Below are positions 1 through 8,042 of a DNA stretch of 64,000 nt, in pieces. The first letter of the stretch is position 1; each line of letters starts with the position of its first letter. The notes under the pieces are model-generated. The model ran no database searches and was not told where the DNA came from. It saw nothing but the letters and a program-made list of their open reading frames with translations. Position numbers and translations under genes: made by a program. This DNA comes from Acidisphaera sp. S103 (GTDB lineage Bacteria > Pseudomonadota > Alphaproteobacteria > Acetobacterales > Acetobacteraceae), in assembly GCF_009765975.1 (NCBI RefSeq), contig NZ_LMUJ01000101.1, forward strand, positions 62,685 through 126,684. The letters run 5' to 3'.

Positions 1-367
1 AGACTCTAAGTTGGGTGTTGTTCGTGTGGCCCGGGGCTTTTCTTTTCGGGGGACGATCGCGGTTCGTGGCGCGTTCGGCACCGCTTTTGACACAGAGGTC
101 GCCGAGACCGTTGAGGACGCAGAGAAACGAGGGTGCTTCGTGGGCGCGCGTTGGTTTTGATCAGTTCAAGTTGGTATTGCGGCCGGAACGGTCTGATTTC
201 CCGTTTCGATTTTATATCTTTGGTGTCCCGGATATGCTGAGCGACCGGCTTAGTGCTTTGGCTCTCCAAGGGCCGCCGTTTGTCTGCTTGAGGCGAGGTA
301 AGAATTGCAACGAAGATGAAGGCCTATTTACTGTAAGCGTCGGCCGAAGGCCGCATGGACTGGCAGG
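1..367. other. Stretch without a convincing gene
   Basis: I see no gene here. The open frames are arginine-rich readings of GC-rich DNA with no family resemblance and no clear ribosome binding site. Around 95-130 the minus strand reads like the degenerate phrase (CTCTGCGTCCTC...) common in bacterial intergenic DNA, and 29230-29285 has a similar flavour. No promoter or hairpin stands out. Confidence 0.5.
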
Positions 368-928
368 TCAGCGACGGCTGGAAATCTCATGCGGGATCTC
401 GTGATACCGAGCATTATTAATGCCATTACGTTGCTCAAGCGCGAGACGGGAAGCATCGTCTGGCATGAAGTTGATCGACGGACGGCTGCGCTGGTCTCGG
501 AACTGGATCAGAACTGGTGCCCCGAGCGTGTCGTTGCAATTTGGAAGAGCGTTCGCCAAGGTTCCAGCATGAGGCGGTTCCGCGGATCCGTCTTCGTTGT
601 ACAGTTTTAGATAGCGCTCAAATGTAGGCCAGCGCACTTCGGTCCACACCCCCCAGCGGAAATCGCCTTCTGCGTCGGAAAGTGGCACATGCAGTACCCC
701 GCGGATAAAGTGGCGCTTATCACGCCGACAGAGGTCAGAGGAAAACTTGGCCCGTATTGTTCGTTCTGCCTCAGGGATCCTCCATGCGTCATCGGGCAGC
801 TTGTTTGCATAATCTGTGGAAAGGCCCATATGCTCGCTGCCACAAATGCTACATATGAAATGATTACTCAAAGCTCTCTCCGGAAGTCCAGTTGTAATGC
901 TCGGCTGAACGTCAATCCGCAAGTTCAT
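368..928 (-). CDS. DUF2199 domain-containing protein
   Basis: A 186-aa soluble protein of unknown function. Residues about 24-120 carry the DUF2199 pattern: a CxxCGxxH segment (FICSICGSEH) near the start, a conserved DLC, then FIRGVLHVPL and a WGVWTEV segment. The paired cysteines and the histidine suggest a small metal-binding knuckle, which is inference. No signal peptide or membrane segment is visible. The ATG at 928 is used because the domain starts about 20 residues later; no good Shine-Dalgarno sequence is seen in front of it. It stands alone, with about 270 bases of apparently empty DNA between it and the next gene, which is on the same strand. The family assignment is fairly sure; the role is not known. 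Confidence 0.7.
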   Translation of the reverse strand: MNLRIDVQPSITTGLPERALSNHFICSICGSEHMGLSTDYANKLPDDAWRIPEAERTIRAKFSSDLCRRDKRHFIRGVLHVPLSDAEGDFRWGVWTEVRWPTFERYLKLYNEDGSAEPPHAGTLANALPNCNDTLGAPVLIQFRDQRSRPSINFMPDDASRLALEQRNGINNARYHEIPHEISSRR

Positions 929-1202
929 AGCATGAACTTAGCAATACGGTTGATAGGCGGCTGCTCCCTTCCGCGTCTGCACTTGTCGCGAGACACCAGC
1001 GTAGAACTCCATAGCGGCTTGTCTTACCTCGGTGACACACCGCGCGGCCTTCGCAAACTCCGCGATCCGCTTGATTATTTTGCATTCCACCGCACGCACC
1101 GTTGCTTGATCGCACGATGCACACGCTTGCGTTTTGGCAGACTATCAGCTGTCGAACGCGGTCCAGCGATACGCTGGCCGCGCGGCGCAGTCACGTCTCG
1201 CT

Positions 1203-2285
1203 TTAGCAATCCAGCCGGTACACCCGCCTCGCCGTCCCGGCGAAGATCGTTGCCTTCTCATCAGCGGAACAGCCCGAGGCCATTCGTTTCAAAGCATTGA
1301 ACAACGCCGCGAAGCCGATGCCCATCTTCTCCACCGGGAAATTGCTCTCGGCGATGCAACGATCCGCACCGAACAGCTCCACGCACGTCTCGACATAAGG
1401 CCGCCAATGCGCGGCGAGTTGCTCCGACGACGGCGGGGCGTCCAGGCCCATATAATCGTAAGCGGCGAGACGCATCATCATGCCCCCCAACTTCATCGTC
1501 ACGTTCGGGCATTTGGCCAACTCGGTGACCGATTTCTTCCAATCGGCGAACACCTCATCCTTCTTGCCCGTATATCGGCCGTAACCGAGCGGGCCACCGC
1601 AATGGCCGACGATGATGTTGCTGCCGGGAAACGCTCGGGCCAGGTCGGTGATGTCGGGGATCTGCGGATGGAAGCCCCACGCGTCCAGCGACAATCCCAG
1701 CGCCGACAACCGCGCCATTCCCGCTCGGAAATCGGGGCGCAGATACAGGCCGGGTTGGATATCGGGCGCGCTGTTGCCGATCACCGGATCGGCGTCATAC
1801 CCCGCCGAGTGCCGCACGCCGCGGAACCGGCCACCGCCGGCGCGGATATGCGCCTCCAGCACCGGGGTTACCCAGTCGCCCGCGGTCAGGTCGGCATAGC
1901 CGACGATGCCAGCGGCAACGCGGGTCTTGCCGTAGCCGCCGCTGTCGCTCATGGCGGCGATGCCGGCGACGAACTCGGTTTCGCCCACCGGACGCATCGG
2001 CACCGGACCGGTGGCGCGATACATCGAGTGGCACTGCAGGAACACGCTGCCGACAATATTGTGGCCGGTGGCGCAGTCGGCGAGGAACTCGGGCAGCAGG
2101 TAGCGGAAGGCCGGGACTTCCCACGACTCGCCGGTGGCGCCGCCGGCGCGGTGCCACAGATGGTGATGGGTATCGATGATCGGCAGGCCGGGATCGATGA
2201 TCGGCTCCGGCGGCGCCTTGGCCAACCAGGCGTCGCGGGGCGGGGAAATCCGGCCAAATGCCGTTTTAGTCTGTGTCGCGCTCAT
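1203..2285 (-). CDS. Amidohydrolase family protein (amidohydrolase_2, TIM barrel)
   Basis: A metal-dependent hydrolase of the amidohydrolase_2 group, about 360 aa, probably cytoplasmic. The metal-binding HxH lies in IIDTHHHLW near residue 45. A further histidine (VGHCGGPLG) and the late IAESNFPVEK segment, with its acidic residue in ESNFP, complete the usual barrel pattern. Relatives act on lactones or decarboxylate aromatic acids; the substrate here cannot be read from sequence. I place the start at 2285 because GGGGGAAA lies about 7 bases upstream of that ATG; an in-frame ATG at 2348 would add 21 unlikely residues. The gene is 71 bases from a same-strand secreted protein gene (stop at 2357) and may be transcribed with it. 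Confidence 0.82.
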   Translation of the reverse strand: MSATQTKTAFGRISPPRDAWLAKAPPEPIIDPGLPIIDTHHHLWHRAGGATGESWEVPAFRYLLPEFLADCATGHNIVGSVFLQCHSMYRATGPVPMRPVGETEFVAGIAAMSDSGGYGKTRVAAGIVGYADLTAGDWVTPVLEAHIRAGGGRFRGVRHSAGYDADPVIGNSAPDIQPGLYLRPDFRAGMARLSALGLSLDAWGFHPQIPDITDLARAFPGSNIIVGHCGGPLGYGRYTGKKDEVFADWKKSVTELAKCPNVTMKLGGMMMRLAAYDYMGLDAPPSSEQLAAHWRPYVETCVELFGADRCIAESNFPVEKMGIGFAALFNALKRMASGCSADEKATIFAGTARRVYRLDC

Positions 2286-2356
2286 CCGTGTTTCCCCCAT
2301 CTTGTTCGTCCGATGGGGGATTACCGCACGACATTGGCCAGCGCTCAAGCCGCGCC

Positions 2357-3097
2357 TTAGTGAGCCGGTTGCGTTCCGCCGGTTTGGGTTCCCCCGGTTG
2401 GCTGGGTGCCGGCCGGTTGATTACCCGTCGTTTGACTGCCGGACGGCTGGGCCGCCGGGGCCGTGGTATCGGTCGACGGTTGTGCGCCGCTGGCGGGCGC
2501 GCTGAACGGCTGCGTCGCTGCCTGGGTTTGCTGTGGGGCCGCCGGTTTGGTGGCGCCGGCTGCCTGCGCGGCCTGCACCTGACGGGTCAGGTCGGTGATG
2601 CAGCGGCTGAAGGTGGCGCTGATCGCCGAGGACCCGATCAGGGGTACCGTCCAGGGCGGCTCGTTGCCATCCGGAAAGGTCAGCGTCATCGAGGACGCAC
2701 CGCGAAACTGCTGCTCGAACGTCTGCGTCGAAGCCGGGTCCAACGCCCAGTCGATGTTGTTGCCGTATCCGGTGGCCGACCGGGTCCAGGGTGTGTTCAG
2801 GCCGATCTGCATCACCACCGTGATGCGGGTGCCGTCCGGGATCGTCCAGTCGGGCTTGCTCGCGGACAACACCGTCTCCGAACCGCCGATATCGAAGCGA
2901 ATCGACATGCGGCGGTTGTCCGTCGGGTTGGTGTTGTCGACGCCGCACACCGCACCGCCCTTGTCGTTCCGGCCGCTGAAGGCCTCCCACGTTCCGGCGC
3001 GGTAATAGGTCTGTATCTGCGCCATGGCCGCCGTGGGCGCCAGCATGGCCGCGAGCGCGGCAACGCCCAACGTCTTGTAATAGGGAAGATGCTTCAT
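2357..3097 (-). CDS. Secreted protein with Pro/Thr/Gln-rich tail, function unknown
   Basis: About 246 aa. An N-terminal signal peptide is clear: basic start MKHLPYYK, hydrophobic core, and an AMA|Q-type cleavage site near residue 26. The mature part to about residue 165 is a compact domain with two cysteines and many short hydrophobic strands, which suggests a periplasmic beta-rich fold. The last 75 residues are low-complexity Ala/Pro/Gln/Thr/Gly with repeated TQPxGGTQ-like units and end in PAH. I prefer the ATG at 3097 over 3139 because it begins the signal peptide directly. I recognise no family. It is divergent from enolase, and the shared upstream region contains a structured repeat. Confidence 0.62.
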   Translation of the reverse strand: MKHLPYYKTLGVAALAAMLAPTAAMAQIQTYYRAGTWEAFSGRNDKGGAVCGVDNTNPTDNRRMSIRFDIGGSETVLSASKPDWTIPDGTRITVVMQIGLNTPWTRSATGYGNNIDWALDPASTQTFEQQFRGASSMTLTFPDGNEPPWTVPLIGSSAISATFSRCITDLTRQVQAAQAAGATKPAAPQQTQAATQPFSAPASGAQPSTDTTAPAAQPSGSQTTGNQPAGTQPTGGTQTGGTQPAH

Positions 3098-3125
3098 GTG
3101 ACACTCCAAGGCGGTCATCGTGAAC

Positions 3126-3173
3126 CTGGTGGATATCATCCGACGGCAAGAGCGGTCGCATGATATCCACCAG
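3126..3173. repeat. 14-bp perfect inverted repeat upstream of the secreted protein gene
   Basis: The arm CTGGTGGATATCAT at 3126-3139 is exactly complementary to 3160-3173, with a 20-nt loop that holds a further short CGAC/GTCG stem. It overlaps the left end of the 101-nt dispersed repeat. There is no U-tract on either strand, so an operator or a processing hairpin is as likely as a terminator. Confidence 0.6.
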
Positions 3174-3240
3174 CATTGATTTGGCGAGCCGATTCGCCCA
3201 ACGCCCGGGGACCAGGCGTCGGGATCGGACCACTAGAGCG
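3140..3240 (+). repeat. 101-nt dispersed structured repeat, copy 1
   Basis: This segment matches 11858-11958 over its whole length without gaps, roughly 80% identical by eye, in the same orientation. It can fold into three successive hairpins. In the second and third stems several differences between copies are compensatory: GGCG/CGCC here against GGTG/CACC there, and a C-G pair here where the other copy has T-A. It lies in the divergent region between the secreted protein gene and enolase. It is not coding in any sensible frame. Confidence 0.65.
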
Positions 3241-3251
3241 GTGTATCCTGG

Positions 3252-3362
3252 ACGGAAACGATTCCGTTCTCAAATGGGGGTGATCGGCATATCTCGCCGC
3301 GCGGTCCTCGCCGCCCGAAGCCGGGTCTTGGCGCCGCCCATACTGGCAACCTCGGCGCCAAG
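3252..3362 (+). promoter_or_regulatory. Two hairpins in the enolase upstream region
   Basis: ACGGAA at 3252-3257 pairs with TTCCGT at 3262-3267 around a 4-nt loop. A stronger stem follows: CTTGGCGCCG at 3327-3336 pairs exactly with 3353-3362 across 16 nt. The second hairpin ends 40 bases before the enolase ATG and would lie in the 5' leader if transcription starts upstream. Its function is unknown. Confidence 0.45.
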
Positions 3363-3384
3363 GTGATACGCAGCCACGGATTGA

Positions 3385-4674
<1,290 letters not shown>

Positions 4675-4684
4675 GGCCGGCTGG

Positions 4685-4735
4685 GAACCCTTGCGGGGTT
4701 CACTCGTTCAGGATGGGCGGCCCGGTTTGGCCGCC
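4685..4735 (+). terminator. Paired stem-loops after enolase
   Basis: GAACCC at 4685-4690 pairs with GGGTTC at 4696-4701, and GGCGGCC at 4716-4722 pairs with GGCCGCC at 4729-4735. Both stems are perfect but neither has a U-run. They may mark the 3' end of the enolase transcript or protect it, upstream of csbD. Confidence 0.4.
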
Positions 4736-4755
4736 TGACAATCAGGAGCGAGATT

Positions 4756-4938
4756 ATGGATAAGGATCGGGTCGAAGGCGTCGGACATCAGATCAAGGGC
4801 GGCGTCAAAGAAGCCGCCGGCAAGATGATGGGCGACAAGAAGACTCAGGCGGAGGGTGCCGCCGAGAAGGCGGCCGGCAAGGTGCAGAACGCCGTTGGCG
4901 GCGCGAAGGATGCGGCGAAGGATTGGACTAACCGCTAG
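4756..4938 (+). CDS. CsbD family stress-response protein
   Basis: A 60-aa hydrophilic protein of the CsbD/YjbJ family. The signature is a start MDKDRVEGVGHQIKGGVKEAAGKMMGD followed by the repeating KAAGKVQNAxGxAKD pattern. These proteins are general stress proteins (sigma-B dependent in Bacillus) of unknown biochemical action, thought to be flexible and hydrated. Length and composition are typical. AGGAGCGAG lies about 8 bases upstream of the ATG. It has its own position after the enolase stem-loops, and a palindromic repeat begins directly after its stop codon. Confidence 0.9.
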   Translation: MDKDRVEGVGHQIKGGVKEAAGKMMGDKKTQAEGAAEKAAGKVQNAVGGAKDAAKDWTNR

Positions 4939-4940
4939 AG

Positions 4941-5072
4941 CGGCAGCAATCGCCCGTCATGCCGATGCAGATCGGCATCCATGCCTTTACGTGCGAAAAC
5001 AAAGACATGGATGGCGGGCCTTCGCCCACCATGACGGTTGCCCGGCGATGCCGGAAGATCAACATCAGCGGC
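4941..5072 (+). repeat. Palindromic dispersed repeat, copy A
   Basis: The core at 4954-5037 starts CCGTCATG and ends CATGACGG, so the ends form an outer stem. Inside is a hairpin TGCCGAT-gca-ATCGGCA and a second GGGC-rich hairpin around CCTTCG, giving a cruciform or three-way junction. Copies B (6316-6447) and C (25959-26079, inverted) share the core and a right-hand shoulder of about 35 nt beginning GACGG(T/A)TGC. Left shoulders of A and B also agree (GGCAGC.AT). Stem differences among copies are largely compensatory. Confidence 0.75.
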
Positions 5073-5095
5073 TACCGGTATGAGTTGGCTGCCTC

Positions 5096-5115
5096 GGGGG
5101 CGCTGCGGCGCCCCC
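5096..5115. terminator. GC-rich hairpin downstream of the bicupin gene
   Basis: GGGGGCGC at 5096-5103 and GCGCCCCC at 5108-5115 form an 8-bp perfect stem with a TGCG loop, 16 bases beyond the bicupin stop codon on the minus strand. No U-tract follows, so it is a possible terminator or stabilising hairpin only. Confidence 0.4.
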
Positions 5116-5131
5116 GGTTCGGCTTGCGCAG

Positions 5132-5689
5132 CTAGTTGACGGATACCCGGCGGCTCGCCTTGCCGACAACGTAGGCGACGCCTTCCGGTCCCACCTGCGT
5201 GGTGTGCTGACATCCCTCGGGTATTTCGCAGTTGTCGCCGGCTTTGAACGTTACACAGTTTCCGTCTCGCGCGACGCTGATCTCACCACCCAGCACCATG
5301 ATCCGCACGTCGAAATCATGGGCGTGGAGTTCTTCCGCGAAGCAGGGCTTCTGTCCACCATGGATCACGTCGAAACCCTCGCGGCGGAGGTCGCTTTCGA
5401 ACGCCTCGACGGTCAGCGGCCCGGTGCGGCGGCGGCCCGATAGCAGCGCGACGCCTTCCGGCCCGACATGTTCGGCGTGCATGCGGCCCGCGGGCACCTC
5501 GAAGCATTGGCCTGTACGATAGGTGACCGGCGTGTTGTCGCAAGTGATGGTGATATCGCCGCCCAGCACCAATGCCTTGGCGTCGAAGTCATGGCAGTGG
5601 TTCGGCGCCACCAGGTTCGGCTTCACGGCGCTGTTCACGACCCGATAGCCCTCGGAACGCAGTGCCGTTTCGAATTCGGTCTTGTCCAT
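5132..5689 (-). CDS. Bicupin (two tandem cupin domains)
   Basis: A 185-aa cytoplasmic protein made of two near-repeats. Each half has a start of the form FxxxLRxEGxxV, a cupin metal motif with HxHDFD (NHCHDFDAKALVLGG and LHAHDFDVRIMVLGG), a GD(I/N)ITxxxD strand, and a second motif ending GPEGVA. It is therefore an internally duplicated cupin that probably binds one metal per half. The start is placed at the ATG at 5689, 8 bases after AAGGAG; a GTG at 5698 overlaps that site. Substrate unknown. It is divergent from an XRE-cupin regulator 39 bases away, which probably controls it, and the pair is bracketed by two palindromic repeats. Confidence 0.75.
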   Translation of the reverse strand: MDKTEFETALRSEGYRVVNSAVKPNLVAPNHCHDFDAKALVLGGDITITCDNTPVTYRTGQCFEVPAGRMHAEHVGPEGVALLSGRRRTGPLTVEAFESDLRREGFDVIHGGQKPCFAEELHAHDFDVRIMVLGGEISVARDGNCVTFKAGDNCEIPEGCQHTTQVGPEGVAYVVGKASRRVSVN

Positions 5690-5728
5690 TGCCCCCACTC
5701 CTTGCTTGAGATAGCCTGCGTGTACGCT

Positions 5729-6310
5729 ATGGAGTGCATATTGTCAACTTTAGAGGACGAAATCAGCCTCCGTACCGGCCGCGCCGTCAAGCAGCGGCGA
5801 GAGGCCGCCGGCTTCAGTTTACGGGCGCTGGCCGCGCGCAGCGGCATCTCGTCGTCGATGATTTCGGACATCGAGCGCGGCGTGAAGTCGCCGACCGTGG
5901 TCACCGTGGTACGGCTGGCCCAGGCGCTGGGGGTCAACGCGGCGGCCCTGGTCGACGGCGGCTCGGATTCGGCGCCGCGCATCCGCGTCTTGCGCCGCGA
6001 CGAGGCCGCCGGCGGTGAAGAGCCTGCCCGCTGGCAAAGCCTGGGGCCGGCCTCCCCCGACAGCCGCATCGATTTCGTGCGCTATCAGATTCCGCCGGCC
6101 ACCGTCCTGGGTCCGTCCGCCGCCCACGCCGCCGGGACGGTCGAGCATATGCACGTAGCGGCCGGCACTGTTCGCATTACCGTGGGCGAGGAAACGGCCG
6201 AACTGTCCGCTGGCGATAGTTGCAGTTGCCGCACCGATGCCCCGCATGGGGTCGAGAACCCCGACCCGTCGGCCGAGGCGCTGATCTACCTGATCGTCGA
6301 GCGGGGTTGA
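5729..6310 (+). CDS. XRE-family transcriptional regulator with C-terminal cupin
   Basis: A 193-aa regulator. Residues about 11-65 form a helix-turn-helix of the XRE type (RTGRAVKQRREAAGFSLRALAARSGISSSMISDIERG, then PTVVTVVRLAQALGV). Residues about 110-190 form a cupin sensor domain with HAAGTVEHMHV and a second strand GEETAELSAGDSC. Such HTH-cupin proteins (PuuR-like) usually repress neighbouring catabolic genes and respond to a small metabolite. The ATG at 5729 is the most upstream sensible start; a TTG at 5741 is an alternative. The gene is divergent from the bicupin gene and the two share only 39 bases, so it likely regulates both. Confidence 0.82.
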   Translation: MECILSTLEDEISLRTGRAVKQRREAAGFSLRALAARSGISSSMISDIERGVKSPTVVTVVRLAQALGVNAAALVDGGSDSAPRIRVLRRDEAAGGEEPARWQSLGPASPDSRIDFVRYQIPPATVLGPSAAHAAGTVEHMHVAAGTVRITVGEETAELSAGDSCSCRTDAPHGVENPDPSAEALIYLIVERG

Positions 6311-6315
6311 CTCGT

Positions 6316-6447
6316 TGGCAGCCATCCGCCCGTCACGCCGATGAAGATCGGCGTCCACGCGTTTTTTGCTAAAACAAAGGCTTGGATGGTGAGCCTGCGC
6401 TCACCATGACGGATGCACAGCGTTACCACGAATCAATGACAAGGCCG
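6316..6447 (+). repeat. Palindromic dispersed repeat, copy B
   Basis: The core at 6330-6412 runs CCGTCACG to CATGACGG, with inner hairpins CGCCGAT-gaa-ATCGGCG and GGTGAGC-ctg-cGCTCACC. Relative to copy A, a T-A pair in the first hairpin is a C-G pair here, which keeps the stem. The right shoulder (GACGGATGCAC and on) matches copies A and C. It lies just after the stop codon of the XRE regulator and in the same orientation as copy A. Confidence 0.75.
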
Positions 6448-6465
6448 GTATTGAAGCCTCGGTCG

Positions 6466-6927
6466 TTAGCCCGCCCCCAGGAATCGGGCGATCGCGGGGG
6501 TCGATTTCAGGCGGGCGAGTTCCGCCTCATCCGGCAGTTGCGGCCGGTCCCGCACCACGTTGACCATGCATAAAAACCCCAGCGGCTCGGCGTCGGTGGC
6601 GCGGAATTGGTGCCAGGTCCAGGACGGGATGGTCACCAGGTCGAACTGTTTCACCGAACGGACCTCGTCGCCCACCAGGCAGTCGCCGTGGCCGCGCAGG
6701 ATCATCACCGCGTGGGCGTGTTCGTGCCGCTCCAGCGTCGAATAGCCGCCGGCGTCCATCTCGAAATAGCGGAGTTCGCAGGCCAGGTTGTCCTCATGGA
6801 ACAGCACCTGACGGGAGATGTCCTTAAACGGAGCGCTGCCATCCTGTTTGTAGGGTTGGTGCGCGACGGCTTCCCAGCGGAAATCCGCGGTGGTGGGACG
6901 GAAATTGGGTTGCTGTTCGGTGTCCAT
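6466..6927 (-). CDS. Cupin domain protein at the end of the RuBisCO-like operon
   Basis: A 153-aa single-domain cupin. Metal motif 1 is recognisable as LERHEHAHAVMILRGHGDCLVG (His-rich, with H67, H69 and H71 roughly) and motif 2 as IPSWTWHQFRA. Its length fits a small sugar- or acid-binding isomerase or dioxygenase, but the substrate cannot be named. It begins 11 bases after the stop of the RuBisCO-like gene on the same strand and is surely cotranscribed with it, so it probably acts on the same pathway. It has no signal peptide. It is not closely related to the bicupin nearby. Confidence 0.8.
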   Translation of the reverse strand: MDTEQQPNFRPTTADFRWEAVAHQPYKQDGSAPFKDISRQVLFHEDNLACELRYFEMDAGGYSTLERHEHAHAVMILRGHGDCLVGDEVRSVKQFDLVTIPSWTWHQFRATDAEPLGFLCMVNVVRDRPQLPDEAELARLKSTPAIARFLGAG

Positions 6928-6938
6928 GGGCGGTGGTC

Positions 6939-8042
6939 CTAGGCAAACGTGTGATCGGCGACGGCACGGGTGAAGCGTTCGGTTTCCCGCGTGATCTGGT
7001 CGCGCGCCATCAGCAGGTTGCCGCCGATCAGCAACATCGTGTCGGCACCGTAGAAATCAAGAATTTCCCTTGTCCGTTCCAAGGTCATGCCGCCGGCAGG
7101 CACGGGCAGCGCGGCTTTCATGCCGTCGTCGGTGCGGCGGGCATTGTCCGCCAACTGCCGGCAAGTGTCGTGGGAATAGCCGAAGCGGCCGCCGAAGCTG
7201 GGGAAAATCACCGCGTCCGCGCCCATCAGCCGGAACAGGCCGCCAATCAGCAGTTCGGGGGCAATCCGAGCGGCGCCGCCCAGGCTGGGGTGGGCGAAGA
7301 ACGCCATGTCGGGGAATTCGCGCACCAGCGCCTGCATCGCGGGGAAGCCGCAGATCATGGGGGCCAGCATGACGCAATCCACGCCGACATCGCGGGCGAG
7401 TGCCGCCTGTGTTCGGAGTTGGTCCAGGTTGCCGGTCAGGCTGGGCACATAGCGTGTCGGATGGCCGGTGGAGCGGACGCCGCGGGCCACGCCCTCGGCA
7501 CAGGCGGCGACGCGTTCGGCGAACCGAGAGTAATGCTGGTCTGCCAGACCGTGGTCGTCCTTGATGAAGTCCAGCCCACCGCGCGCCAGATGTTCGGCGA
7601 GCGTGGCCAGGCCCTCGGTCGGCAGGCCTTGCGGCTTCAGCGCCGAACCGGTCAAGGCCCGGCCGTGCAGTTTCAGCCGGAACCGCAGTTCGGCGATGCC
7701 GTGCCGAGGGCCCCCGAACATCTGGACGAGGGTCTCGGGGACCGCGATGTCCTTCAACACCACGTCGTCGTGCAGCGAGGTGTTGCCGAACACCATGTTC
7801 AGCAACTGCCCCGCATCCTGGCCGACAGTCGCCGTGGCCAGGCCGATGCGGACCGAGAACATACTCCCACCAAGGTCGTCGATGCCCTCGACGGCACCGA
7901 CGATGTCGGACAGCACGGCTGGATCATCGATCGCAGCCAGGGGCATCTCGACGCTTTGCTCCACCGCGATACCCTGCGCCCGGGCATCGATATCGGCGGC
8001 GGTGCTGCGGACGTGATAGGTGACGGTGAAGCGCCCGGTCAT
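6939..8042 (-). CDS. RuBisCO-like protein (form IV large-subunit homologue)
   Basis: A 367-aa homologue of the RuBisCO large subunit, shorter than true RuBisCO (about 470). Seen: SALKPQG (K136, equivalent of the first active-site lysine; the second is Gln), GGLDFIKDDH (K161 D162 D163 with His in place of the usual Glu), AHPSLGG (H251), and FPSFGGRF where RuBisCO has HxGT around its second key histidine. CO2 fixation is therefore not expected; known form IV proteins are enolases or isomerases in methionine salvage, or decarboxylase-type enzymes in apionate breakdown. Which applies here is unknown. Its ATG overlaps the acyl-CoA synthetase stop by 4 bases, indicating tight translational coupling. 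Confidence 0.85.
   Translation of the reverse strand: MTGRFTVTYHVRSTAADIDARAQGIAVEQSVEMPLAAIDDPAVLSDIVGAVEGIDDLGGSMFSVRIGLATATVGQDAGQLLNMVFGNTSLHDDVVLKDIAVPETLVQMFGGPRHGIAELRFRLKLHGRALTGSALKPQGLPTEGLATLAEHLARGGLDFIKDDHGLADQHYSRFAERVAACAEGVARGVRSTGHPTRYVPSLTGNLDQLRTQAALARDVGVDCVMLAPMICGFPAMQALVREFPDMAFFAHPSLGGAARIAPELLIGGLFRLMGADAVIFPSFGGRFGYSHDTCRQLADNARRTDDGMKAALPVPAGGMTLERTREILDFYGADTMLLIGGNLLMARDQITRETERFTRAVADHTFA

Noticed and set aside
1134-2360. Large open frame opposite the amidohydrolase
   Set aside because: Ala/Arg/His-rich reading without motifs; the minus strand contains the complete amidohydrolase.
5031-5135. Short peptide frames starting at the ATG in CATGACGG of each palindromic repeat
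   Set aside because: The three copies give different peptides with no conservation at protein level; variation follows the stem structure instead.
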